A DNA stretch of 64,000 nucleotides, taken from contig RPFO01000366.1 of NCBI GenBank assembly GCA_009746045.1, positions 312,001 to 376,000 on the forward strand, read 5' to 3'. The DNA comes from Mesostigma viride. Its lineage: Eukaryota; Streptophyta; Mesostigmatophyceae; Mesostigmatales; Mesostigmataceae. Of the stretch, positions 52,770 through 62,849 are shown one piece after another (position 1 is the first letter of the stretch; every line of letters begins with the position of its first letter). Made by a program: the position numbers and the translations under genes. Below the pieces are notes generated by a model, which was not told where the DNA came from, ran no database searches, and saw nothing but the letters and a program-made list of their open reading frames with translations.

Positions 52770-53520
52770 GCCATCCACGAGCCACGAGGTAGCCATCGGG
52801 CTGACAGCGGAGCTCATAACTTTCTTTCACGGGCCCCAAATTCAGCCGTTAGAATATCACAATCGCTTCATCTTTCTAAGGCGCACACACTGATATATTT
52901 TCCCGACGAAATCACGCAATATTATATTATGGCGAGCAAACGCAACTCGATCGACGAATCGCAGTTTGGAGGCTGCAATGATCGAGCCAAGCAAATACAC
53001 CTGCATACGGCCCGGCTGCAGTTCCGCCTCCCGGCCGCGCAACCAGTGGTGACCCCAGCCAAGCGTTAGTGGTTCACTCGGCCCCGGCCCGCTCTCGCGG
53101 CCTCGCCATCGGCATCGCCCGAAACCAAACGCAGTCGCCTATCCGCGGTCCGCGAACCGCGTCTCAAGCTCAAATCCTTCAATGTCGACGATCAGGAATG
53201 GTACAACATGGCCCCGTGCACTGCGGCTATGGAGCGCATTTTCTACGGGAATTACGCCTCGCTCCTTGCGCTGTGCATCCACCTTCTCAGCATCAACCGG
53301 GCCCCTTCTCGAGCCGGACATGCAGCCGTGGGTTTATTCGAGGCCGAGCCACTGCTGCTGACGGGCCCCTACGCCCAGCCTGACCTTCAGCACAATGATG
53401 ATTCTCTGCTCCCTCCTCACGAAGTCTGACGGGCGAGATCTGGGCGCGCTCCGTTTCCGAATCCACTGTTCGTACCCTCCCCAAGGAGGCCTTCGAGCAG
53501 CACGTGAACCCCCTTGCGGC
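52770..53520 (+). pseudogene. Family B LINE 5' end with ORF1 N-terminal fragment
   Basis: Begins with two CCACGAG heptamers and GGTAGCCATCGGGCTGACAG, as in the copy at 60657. The ORF1 start (about 52929, MASKRNSIDESQ) is soon broken by a stop near 53067; FYGNYASLLALCIHLLS (about 53240) matches the intact copy. It ends abruptly at ACGTGAACCCCCTTGC and is not joined to its 3' half. Confidence 0.7.
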
Positions 53521-53605
53521 ACCACCATGCTGTCTCGGGTTCAACCCAGCTAAGGGGATCCCGGCATGGGGGAGGAAGATCATCATGACTATTATACAAG
53601 AGCTA

Positions 53606-54470
53606 GGGCATGGCCGGCTGACGAAATGGCTAGCTGACGGCGGTATGGCTGACGGCGGAGTTCAGATCTTTTGCATCTGAGCCCCAAATTCGGTCAGACC
53701 ACTTGCATTCGATGCGCTTTTTTGAGACGCACACGCCAGTATAATCGGTTACGGCTGAAACGCAGTATTGCCAAAGTTACGCACGTGACAAGCAGCTATG
53801 ACGACCCCAAAAGCAAAACGGGGTTTGGAAAAGGAGCTTGCCGGCTACCAGCCCAACCCACTCGCCATCGTCCTTGCCCAGCCTTCTGGGCTCGCCAATC
53901 CATCGCCAGCGAACCCATCGCCAAGCGCCTCACCCGAGCCCAAGAAACCCTGCCACGAACACAAACAAATGGCGACAGTACCTACCAGATTACGACCGCT
54001 TTTCTTTCAGCAACTGGCTGCAGCTGACCACAGAAGAATGCATGCGCCGAATAGCCCTAGCTTGTATCCATTGGCAGTCACTGCCGCTATGGCAGCCATG
54101 CTTACAACGTTTGCCTCGCTCCGTGCCAACATACCTAGTCACGTGCACCGCTAACGCACGGTACACAACCAGCCATGTAGCCTTAGCTTAGTCCTTGTAC
54201 AGCCATGCTACGTCTTGGCTATGATCAGTTTACTCGCCCACGCTCCTTGTTATGCCATGCTCACATGGGTCTTATTGCACCCACAGATTGCCGGATCGTT
54301 AGCGTGTCCGTTTAGCTAACGTGCCCGAATGCAGCTGTGGTGCCCATGCCTTAGGCATGAAGGAGACTGGGGGTCTCTGCCCTTTCTCCTGTTGTGCACA
54401 CACAGGGATTAAAAGCACTTTGGTGCTCCGTGACTCCCCAACGGGAGCACGAGTTTAATTAATTAATTGC
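53606..54470 (+). mobile_element. Internally deleted family A derivative (~0.86 kb)
   Basis: Family A 5' end and first part of ORF1 (MTTPKAKRGLEKELAGYQPN) run to about 54045, then jump straight to the family A 3' UTR (AATAGCCCTAGCTTGTATCC), ending in hairpin CTCCCCAACGGGAG (54434-54447) and a (TTAA)n tail to 54468. Compared with 24536-26530, about 1.1 kb of ORF1 is missing. Confidence 0.75.
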
Positions 54471-54970
54471 GGCAGATGTGGCCGCCATTGGCGGCATGCA
54501 TGCTGGCTGCTGAGCTCCCTCACCTTTCCGCCACCGTCACCTCGATCCACCTCCACCCTCAGTCCTCGCCTCCACCTCCGGCCGCCGACATCGATCAAGA
54601 TCCAGCTCCACGGCATCGACCAGCGCCTCCACGACAACACCATCGCCATTGCGTGTTGGTGCTTTATAATTACTCTCCAGGATGTATAAGTATACAATGC
54701 AATGAGATGCAACCAGCGCAGGCCAGAAATATGGAGACTCCAGACCACCAGGTGGACATGAAAATGTGCATGCATGTACATGCATGATCGATATCGATCG
54801 ATGCACTGGCAGATATGGCGCGTTATAGCCAGAGCCACGCAGGTACACACCTCGATTTTATTTTAGCTATATTCTCATACAACACATGCAACGATCAATA
54901 TCGTGCACGTTGTCTCACTTACTGAATGCGACTCCCCAACGGGAGTGCATGTAATTCATGATTAATTGTT
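54469..54970 (+). repeat. LINE fragments and a further 3' end
   Basis: 54470-54655 is a family B ORF1 middle fragment (GCGGCAGATGTGGCCGCCAT). 54927-54968 has the hairpin ACTCCCCAACGGGAGT (54931-54946) and a degenerate ATTAATTG tail. Confidence 0.65.
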
Positions 54971-55375
54971 GAGTATAAAGCTAAATTGAGCTGTGTACCT
55001 GCATGGCCGCTCCTGCTATATAGCGCCTTTGGTACCTTCGATCGCATGCGTGCATAAACAAGCACAGTATACATCACGTGCGCAGAGCTAGGGACGATGT
55101 GGCATGTATGACCGGTAGGCAAACATGGCATCGATCTAGAGAAATGACAAGATTCCTTTTCAGAAGAGTATACGCAACTTACATAGGAGATCATGCGCTC
55201 CCACAAAGGCAGCAGCGGGTAAAAAGACACTATCTGTCATGTTTCTGCGCCGAGCGCGCTCAACCTGGTGAGGCAAATCCGCCTTCAACCCAACATGCCC
55301 TATATTGGACACATGACATGCCCTAGTATAGTGCCCTATATATCGGATACCAGCCTTGCGTCGCTCATTCAGACT

Positions 55376-55869
55376 CTACCCTTTGAGCCAGAAATTCCTC
55401 AGCTGCGCAATGTGCGTCAGCACCTCCTGCTTCCCGATCCCCTTCTCCGAGCTGGTCACAAAATGGGGTGGCGGCTCGGTCCACTCGACACGCACAAAAT
55501 CCATGAAGTCCTCAATGTTCTCCACGCGGGTCGACCCCTTCTTGCGCTTGTCGGCCTTGGTGAACACGATGATGAACGGCACGTCGTTGGACGTGAGCCA
55601 CTTGGCGCATTTCAGGTCGATCTCCTGCGGTGGGATGCTCGAGTCGACAAGCAGGAGCACCACGACGAGCGTGCCGCGGTTGAGGAAGTAGTCCTTGGTG
55701 AACTGATTCCACTGGAACTGGTTTGACTTGGGCGCGGTCTTGGCGTAGCTGCCACGCACAATAAATGCAGCGAAAGGAGAGAGCGGCCGAGGGCGAGTGG
55801 TTAAGATGTTGAAGGAGCGAGGGAGGGGAGGGGAGAGGAAGGAGAAATGGAAAAGAGGGGAAGAGGGGC

Positions 55870-55901
<32 letters not shown>

Positions 55902-58573
55902 GGGGAGAAGAAGGGAGAGGGAGAAAGAGCTGGGGGCCACGTTTAATGACAGAATCGTGGCTAATTAATTAAACGGTAGATTATCATGACTAATCAAACT
56001 TAATAGTACATTATCATGACTAATCAAATTTACCAGTGAATTATCATGACAAATTATATTGAGCATAGTAGTAGCATTTACTATTGAGCATAGTAGTAGC
56101 ATTTACTATTGAGCATAGTAGTAGCATTTACTATTGAGCATAGTAGTAGCATTTACGAGCAAAAGAAGACATGAGAACCAGGCTGTCTTACGGGAATGAG
56201 AGGAAATGCCATGCAAGCCAGGTAGAGAACAGGGGTGGAGCATAACGCAGACAAATTGCAGACAGTTAGCAGACTGACACTTGAAGCGCTAAGACGAGGA
56301 CAAGCTAAAAAAGATTAAGTGTCATGACAGGCGCGGTCTTGGGTGGCAGACGACCACTCATGACTCACCCACGTCCGACTTGATAGAAAATAAAAAATTT
56401 TACAACAAAACTACCTAATATCTTGGCAGGTCCACCCGGCACACCCCTCCTCACTCGCCCCTAGCCAATCAATAGCAGACGATCCACCCACCCCTATCCG
56501 ACCAGGTCCAGCAAGTACCCCTCCGCACTCACCCATATCATACTGATAGCAAAACAAAAGCCAAGTCACCCGTATCCGACCAGGTCCAGCAAGTACCCCT
56601 CCGCACTCACCCATATCATACTGATAGCAAAACAAAAGCCAAGTCACCCGTATCCGACCAGGTCCAGCAAGTACCCCTCCTCACCTACCCCTGTCTGATT
56701 GTTAATTAGCGGATGGCTGACTCACCCGTATCCGGGCAGGTCCACCAGGTACCATTCCTTGTTCACCAGGAAATGGTTGATCGTCTGCGTCTTGCCTGGC
56801 GCGACGACGAATCACAGCGGGGGATGGGGAGACGGCACGCGGGTGCGTGTGATCGAGGGTACAGGTAAGCCGCACCGTTTGTCAGAGGGCCGTGGCCGCA
56901 AGAAGAATAAGAATACGAAGAACATGCGCCGCATGTTGATGACGGAACACAAGCCCGATGATGATCAGGTGAACGGGGTGCAGGCACGACGACTAGGAGA
57001 TGCGCTAGTAGTTATCATGGAATGCGGGTATCTGATAACGTGATAGGGAGATATGATAGGGAAATGGCATGTGTTAACCTGATAGGGAGATAATGGAGGG
57101 ATATGATAGGGTAATGGGATAGAGAAGCGTGATAGGGAAATATGATAGGGAAACGGGATGTGTAAATGTGATAGGGAAGCGTGGGCAAAAGTCCATGGGC
57201 ACCTTTTAGGTGTGGGTAGTATGTTGCCAACGACAGCAAGAACCTGATAGTTTCAACTTCGTTAGATCTTAGAGCGGGTCACAACAGGTTAGAGCCGTTG
57301 GTCAAAGCTTTGACAGAAGCGCTGACAGAAGCGTTGAAAGAGCCATTGATAGACTTGTTGATCAAAGCATAGCAGCGCTGATACAACTGCAATGCTGTGC
57401 TTAGCAGCCAGGCACGAGCTGACTCTTGCCATGTTGTGGCCGCAACCTCTAACCATTTACTCCTAGTAACCAGATACTACTAGCAGAATAGATGATAATG
57501 CCATGTAAAGACGGGTCAATTGCCATCCAGGGACACATCTCCTTTGGGGGCCACACAGGCTGGCAAGTATGCTTGCACCGGGGGACCAGAGGCACAGCGT
57601 GTACAGAGCGATCAAATCGCACGGGGGTTCATCCAATGGCTTGAAGCTATCGACACAACTATATTAAGTTCCTACGCGGTGATGACGGGGGCAAGGACGA
57701 GGAGCACAACTAAATTTAACGGCATTATCTAGGATGTGAGACCCAGTTGCATGAGCTGTCTTGGAAAGCCAGAAAAGTAAAGGTGTGTCAAGGGCTGCAC
57801 TGCACTGCCTGGGAAACCAGGGGCGTACCTGGGGTTTTCGAGACCATGGCTAGGGACTTGCGGCCCGTGAGCATGTTAATGAGCGATGACTTGCCCACGT
57901 TGGACCGGCCAATGACAGCAAACTCTGGGTATTTCTCAGGGGGGCAGTCCTCCCGCTTCACGACACTGGATATGAACTCGGCCGACTTGACGCGCACCCC
58001 CGAGGCCTGGGGGAGCGAAATGCCGGCCTCCTCCTCGCCGTCGACGTCATCATCGTCTTCCACGTCACTGCCCTGAGGTGATGCCAGGCTCTCTTCTGTG
58101 GATGGACGCTGTTGCGTGCTGTCCTCGACGTTCTGCTTGACCGCCTTCCCTTGCGTGTTGTTGGAAACGGCAGAGGGGGACACGTTCCGGGCTTTACGTG
58201 GGGAGGCTCGCGTGTGCGCTGCCCTCAAACAGGTCGACTGTAGCAACGGCCAACAATTGGGTCCACTGGTGAGTCTGCAGGCCCCCTTGCCGGATGAAAC
58301 AGGTAGCTTGCAAGGATAAGCTCCAAGTTGTTCTTCCGCAAGCTTTATCCGCGTATTGCCGGAATGTGACGAGGTAAGCACATCGGCAAAACGAAGAGTG
58401 CAGATGGCTGCTGAGAATTGCAAATGGCCGGCCATTCTTACGTATGCGCGTTTGGCCGGCTTTTCAAGGGCACGCGTGCGAGAAAGCACAGCACACTCTT
58501 CCAGAAGAAAGAAATTTGGAATTCGCGACGTAATATCAGCAAAACTACGCCTGAGACTAGATGCGAAACGCAT
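55376..58573 (-). CDS. engB: EngB/YihA-family GTPase, probably organellar
   Basis: Three exons on the minus strand: 58573-57829, 56795-56726, 55748-55376; phases fit exactly (745+70+373 nt, 395 residues). Exon 1 encodes a basic, Ser/Arg-rich N-terminus ([14 protein letters not shown]), a low-complexity linker with an acidic [13 protein letters not shown] patch, then [16 protein letters not shown] (G1) and SKTPG. Exon 2 adds KTQTINHF (G2) and VDLPGYG. Exon 3 completes GYGYAK (G3) and has [26 protein letters not shown] (G4) and [10 protein letters not shown] (G5). EngB GTPases assist large-subunit assembly of bacterial-type ribosomes; plant homologues act in organelles. The long, basic N-terminus looks like a transit peptide, but the organelle cannot be decided by eye. 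An internal start ([10 protein letters not shown]) is possible. Confidence 0.93.
55857..55900. repeat. Poly-G run in EngB intron 2
   Basis: About 28 consecutive G on the plus strand (about 55871-55898) between GGGGCA blocks, and so a C-run in the transcript. The length is likely unreliable. Confidence 0.9.
55960..56156. repeat. Short tandem repeats in EngB intron 2
   Basis: Three ~33-bp units with ATTATCATGACTAATCAAA (about 55980-56050), then exactly four identical 25-bp units of TATTGAGCATAGTAGTAGCA plus TTTAC (56057-56156). Confidence 0.9.
56419..56728 (-). repeat. 78-bp tandem array derived from the 3' half of EngB exon 2
   Basis: The landmark TATCCG occurs at 56495, 56573, 56651 and 56729, always 78 bp apart; the last lies inside exon 2. 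Intron units read TATCCGACCAGGTCCAGCAA, exon 2 reads TATCCGGGCAGGTCCACCAG. On the minus strand these are the DLPGYG-donor region. A more diverged unit starts near 56419. Each intron unit keeps a GT that could act as a donor (GGGTGACT at two of them). Confidence 0.85.
57035..57190. repeat. TGATAGGGA-type short repeats in EngB intron 1
   Basis: About nine irregular TGATAGGGAAAT or TGATAGGGAGAT copies in intron 1 (56796-57828). The remainder of the intron is unremarkable. Confidence 0.8.
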
Positions 58574-59320
58574 CTGGGATCATCGTGGCTCCCAAGGAGG
58601 GAATACAGCCATTGATACCGCTACCGTGCAACCAACGTGGCAATCAAGAAGAGCTACTGTAGATCGCCATGGTCAGGTTAACGCAGCGAGGAAGCGAAAA
58701 TGTAATCACCGGATAACTATGTAGCCAGTAAATAATATTTAGTCCCGGTATAGACTTGCTTGGAAGCAAAAGAGTGTTTCCGATCTGAGCACAAAAGTGT
58801 TTCTTATTATTACTTGTGTATTACGTCGGGCCATGTAAAATTTGGCCCGCTGGCGGCTATCCCACATCGTTGACGTAAGTGTTTCTTGCGCGGCGCCATG
58901 CGTATGTGTTTCATGGTTCCAGGCGTGCCACAGCGCACGACAAGCTAACAGTAGCGCCGCGCCACGCCACTGGTGCCTCCGGACGTCGACAGCCGTCCGC
59001 ACTGCTTCTCGGCACCCGACGTGACGGTCGTTTCAGAGAGCTCTTATCAGTTCATTAGCGGGGATGAAGGCAGACAAATAGCATGAAGGGCCCGGCCGAG
59101 CATAGTTGTCTCACTTCACTTCATGTATCATAGTGACTGACTGACCATTGCCAGATGGGCGGCGCTCGGCCGCTCGTCATGATCATCACTCATGACGCAG
59201 TTTCCGTTTGCTCGACGTCTGCAACCTGCTTCTGCTGGCAGAGATGCCCCGCCTATCAGTCCCTGAATCATGAATGGCAACACAGCTTCCAAGTGATGCT
59301 CTACAAAAACAAAGTCACTT
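58574..59320. other. Upstream of EngB; no gene seen
   Basis: Would contain the EngB promoter and 5' UTR. I see no convincing core promoter element or other gene. Confidence 0.45.
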
Positions 59321-59323
59321 ATG

Positions 59324-60448
59324 ATTAAATTAAATTAAATTATAACATGACTCCGTTGGGAGATCATGTAGCACACATTCCCGTGGATGGATGGAGGGGG
59401 GGGCAAAGCCGCGAAACCGAACTAATCTAACTCTAAGCTAATCTAATCTAGAAAACCCTACTTATTCTACTCAGCAAAGCGCCCCTTCCGCTTGGGAGTT
59501 GGGGGGAGGGGGCTTGCCCACAGGGGCGGGCGTATGAGCCTGGACAATGGTTTTCCACCTCCTCTTGTCCTATAGCAGTCCAAGCAAGAGAGAGGGAGTG
59601 AATGCGATTTTCAAACTGCGTTGGGACCACTAGGTCAGCCATCAACTGCTGTGGGTATAGGTCATGACATGTTTGCCTACCTTCTTAGGAATGTCCTTAG
59701 GGCCAGGCCAGGTCAGGATATGCCGTCCTGGCTGGCCAAGCCGCTGTGGGCCGGCCAGACCAAGGGCGGTGTCGACCTGGCTGGTGCGAGCAAGATGTCC
59801 TACGAATGCTATCCTACGCTGTCTAATCTCGTCCGAAATGCGAGGCATGCCCTGGTACAAAGATTCTAGATGCCTATGCGTGTCAAACCCTACATTCAGG
59901 GCCTGACGGAGCATCCTGGTTACCGTGCCGTTTAGCTTGGCCGCCAGCGTGTCCGTGAGCGTCCATGCCTCGGCGCCATACGTGAGCACCGTGAGGACCA
60001 GGACCTTGAGGAGCATGCGCTTGCGGTGCTCGCCGAGGACCTTCGAGTGCCAGTAGGTTTTCAGCGAACGATGCCGAGCCCAGGCCAGGCCGATGCGGGT
60101 GTCCACATCGGCGGCGCGGTGTCAGGAAGCATGCTTCCCAGCAGCGATCACGAAACGGTCCGACCTCCGTCCCGTCTAGCAGCCGTGGTAGTGGCGGGCC
60201 ACTGGAAGCCCCAATCACCATAGCCTCAGTTTTGACACTAATCTCCAACCCCACCGCCCGCGCCTCCAAGCCCAGACAGTCCAGCCAGGTCTGAATGTGC
60301 TCGGGGCGCGCGATGAGGGTGGTGTCGTCCGCATAAATCAAGTCGGCCAGGCGGTAACCAGGTTTAACCCCGCCGTGCGCGCTGTCGTTAAGGATGTCCA
60401 AGCCAGGCTCGAAACCCTTAACCCTTAAACCGTAGCAACTCAGTCCAA
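59324..60448 (-). pseudogene. Truncated LINE ORF2 reverse transcriptase with intact 3' end
   Basis: Minus strand: 3' tail (ATTTA)n at 59324-59340 and hairpin ACTCCGTTGGGAG (59350-59362). Coding motifs are LADLIYADDTTLIARP (about 60300-60345), LGLEARAVGLEISVKTEAMV, then, after a frame change near 60090-60120, MLLKVLVLTVLTYGAEAWTLT (about 59940-60005) and a C-terminal RRIAFVGHLART region. Same family as the RT at 49.3-51.3 kb. It is cut off at about 60436, exactly where the GGACTGAGTT inverted sequence begins. Confidence 0.8.
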
Positions 60449-60464
60449 TTAAACGGACTGAGTT
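60437..60464. repeat. 28-bp inverted repeat centred on TTAA (left junction)
   Basis: AACTCAGTCCAA, TTAA (60449-60452), ACGGACTGAGTT. Two GGACTGAGTT ends point away from one shared TTAA. Confidence 0.85.
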
Positions 60465-60647
60465 GCACATCTTTGCACATTTGTTGTGTATGGCCTAAAA
60501 ACAATTTCTGGCCACCCCTTGGTACCAAGCATGCATATATGTTGATTTTCATGGGGGATAGGTCACTGGTCCCAAATCAGTTACTTTTGGGTGCTATAAA
60601 TAGCGCATACCCCAGGGGGGCACGGAAAATCGGGATTTGACATGTAC

Positions 60648-62687
60648 ATAATGCAAGTCCTTGCCACGAGCCACGAGCCACGAGCCACGAGCCACGAGGT
60701 AGCCATGGCTGTCGGAGCTCATAACTTTCACGTTTGAGCACCGAATTCAGCTGTGAATATCACAATCGCTTCGTCTTTCTTAGACGCACATGCTGATATA
60801 ATTTTCCGAAGCTATAACGCACTATACGATGAGCAAACGCCTCTCGACGCAACGCAGCCTGGCGGCTGCGCTCAGCAATGAAAACACGTCTGCAGCCCCG
60901 GCTGCAGCTTCGCCAACCGGCCCAGAAGGCAGCGGCGCCACTAGCCAAGCTCTAGTGGTCGCCCAGCCGCCTGCTGAGCCCGCCTCGCCCGCAGCGTCGC
61001 CTGAACCCAAGCGCAGTCGCTCTGCCGAGCCGAGTTGGACAGAGCTCGACTTTGTCGCCGAAGCCAGCCAGCCCGGCTTCCTTGACACGCTTAACCCGGA
61101 ACGCATCCTGGTCTGCGTGTTTTATGGAACGCACGCCTCGCTTCTTGCACTATGCAAGCAGCTCTTCAACCAAGGTCGCCTCTTTGACCCTCGCTGGGTT
61201 CGTCTCGCCTCTTTCGACATCATTCCCAGCCTCCACCGCCCCTTCCTCCAGCAATTCGCTCTCTTTTCCCTCCTTGGACGCTCCATCGGGGAGCTTTGGC
61301 CCCCCAAGCCTCTCACCACCACCTTAACCGAATCCTCCCTCCGCTCACTCCTTAAGGAGGTCCTCGAGGAGCACGTGGACCCCATTGCTGCAGATGTGGC
61401 GGCCATCGGCGGCACGCTGACTGCCGAGCTTCCCCTCCTTTCCACCGCCACCTCCACCATCTCCACCGCCACCTCCACCCTCCTCGCCTCCTCCACCGCC
61501 ACCACCTCCACCTCCGACGCCATCACCGCCCAGCTCCGTGACATCGACCAGCGTCTTAAGGACAACGCCATCGCTATCGAGGTTCTGCAGAACACGGCAG
61601 GCCTCACCGCCCAGGCGGTGAAGGACATTGCATGCCGCCAAGCCAGCCCCGGCTGGCCTGGCCGGCGATGCTCCTCCCATCACCACCTGGGCGGACATGC
61701 TTAAGCAACATACCACCTCCACCACCTCCGCCGTCGCAGCCCAGCTCCAACGGCAGACGCTTGACCTCCGCGAGGAGGCCGAGCTCGCCCAGCGCAGCCT
61801 CAACGTCATTGTCAAGAACTTCACCATGGAGGAAGGTGAGACTTCCGAGAAGCTTTTGCGTGCGTTTGAGCGAGAAATCCTTGGTCGCATGGGCCTTATC
61901 GGTGAGATCGCGCTGGCCGCCCACCGCCTTCCCCGCGCGCGGGGTAAGGCAGGGCCGCCCCCGCTCCTTCTCACCTTTAAGACCCCGGCGGACAAGATTT
62001 CTTTTCTCAGACGCCGCAAGCGGCTCGAGAAGACTCTCTTCACCCTTGATGACGACCTGACCCTGGCGCAGCAACAACGGCGACGGGAGCTATGGCCGAT
62101 CTACCTCCAGCTCCGGCAGACCAAGGCGGGCCAGCCGGTGTACTGGAAGGGGGCGGCCATCTACGTCGGCCACAAGCCCTGGCAGGCGACCCCCCCCCCC
62201 CCGCGGCCCCAGCGACTCCAGACGCCCCAGCTTAGGGGAATACAGCAGTAGTAGTGCAGAATAGATAGACCGTGGCCATGTACATGTACGCCTCCTAGAG
62301 GCACTATCCTAGCTAAGCCACGCGCTTTCCTTAATCATGTACATGTGTGCCTATGATGAGCCACACCCCAGATGATGCCTAGCTTTATTTAGTTATGTTG
62401 TGCCCATGCAGGGAGTAACTCTCTGCTGAGACGCCATGCCCTAGCTTCTTTGTATAGCTATGCTGCTCTTCCCCCCCATGACAGGCTCCCCCTTCGCTGG
62501 GCATAGCTTGAAGATCATGGGGATGCAAGTGCCCTGGTGCACCTAGAGCAAGGGTCCTTTACATCCCCACCCTTGCAGGAAGTAGCTTAGGATGTATGAT
62601 AGGCCATATGCCCCCCTCTCAAGGGCTGTGTGCTACATATACTCCCAACGGAGTTATGTTACAATTCAATTCAATTCAATAATGCAA
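60648..62687 (+). mobile_element. Family B ORF1-only LINE copy with 9-bp TSD
   Basis: ATAATGCAA at 60648-60656 and again at 62679-62687 brackets a ~2.0-kb insert. It starts with five GCCACGA heptamers (60663-60697), carries ORF1, then the family B 3' UTR, hairpin ACTCCCAACGGAGT (62641-62654) and (ATTCA)n tail. No reverse transcriptase is present and there is no room for one, so it is a HAL1-like half-LINE that depends on RT supplied elsewhere. Confidence 0.85.
60829..62251 (+). pseudogene. LINE ORF1p, family B, near-complete with one 4-bp frameshift
   Basis: ATG 60829 opens 291 codons: an Ala/Pro-rich N-terminus, VCVFYGTHASLLALCKQLF, then helical heptad-rich sequence (IDQRLKDNAIAIEVLQNTAG). 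At 61631, GCATGC occurs where the copy at 43030 has GC only: a 4-bp insertion shifts the frame. The second frame (from 61628) continues WADMLKQHTTST, EEAELAQRSLNVIVKNFTME, the HRLPRARGK / RRRKRLEKTLFTLDDDLTLA / RRRELWPIYLQL domain, and VYWKGAAIYVGHKPW. Without the insertion the protein would be about 470 residues. Coiled coil plus a C-terminal RNA-binding domain is the L1 ORF1p plan. Confidence 0.85.
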
Positions 62688-62821
62688 TATCTGTTGTGTT
62701 ACAATGTTGTTGGCCCTGGAATTTCAAAGGCAGATGGAAATAATCCTAGAAAGGCCATAGGAACACTGACTTCATGGAATGTTACAGAGCTCTACACGCC
62801 ACGTAGCAAAAAGTCAAAAAT

Positions 62822-62849
62822 AACTCAGTCCGTTTAAATGGACTGAGTT
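62822..62849. repeat. 28-bp inverted repeat centred on TTAA (right junction)
   Basis: AACTCAGTCCGT, TTAA (62834-62837), ATGGACTGAGTT. It mirrors the left junction; the outward half faces the piggyBac transposase region. Confidence 0.85.

Larger units (their letters stand above)
60449..62837. mobile_element. TTAA-flanked piggyBac-type non-autonomous element (carrying a nested LINE)
   Basis: Between TTAA at 60449-60452 and TTAA at 62834-62837, the two inner ends are ACGGACTGAGTT and its exact reverse complement AACTCAGTCCGT. TTAA duplication with short TIRs is diagnostic of piggyBac. Without the LINE at 60657-62678, the element would be about 360 bp and has no coding capacity. Confidence 0.75.

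Noticed and set aside
55512-55940. Pro/Leu-rich minus frame across the poly-G run
   Set aside because: It runs over a homopolymer in the EngB intron and then out of frame through exon 3.
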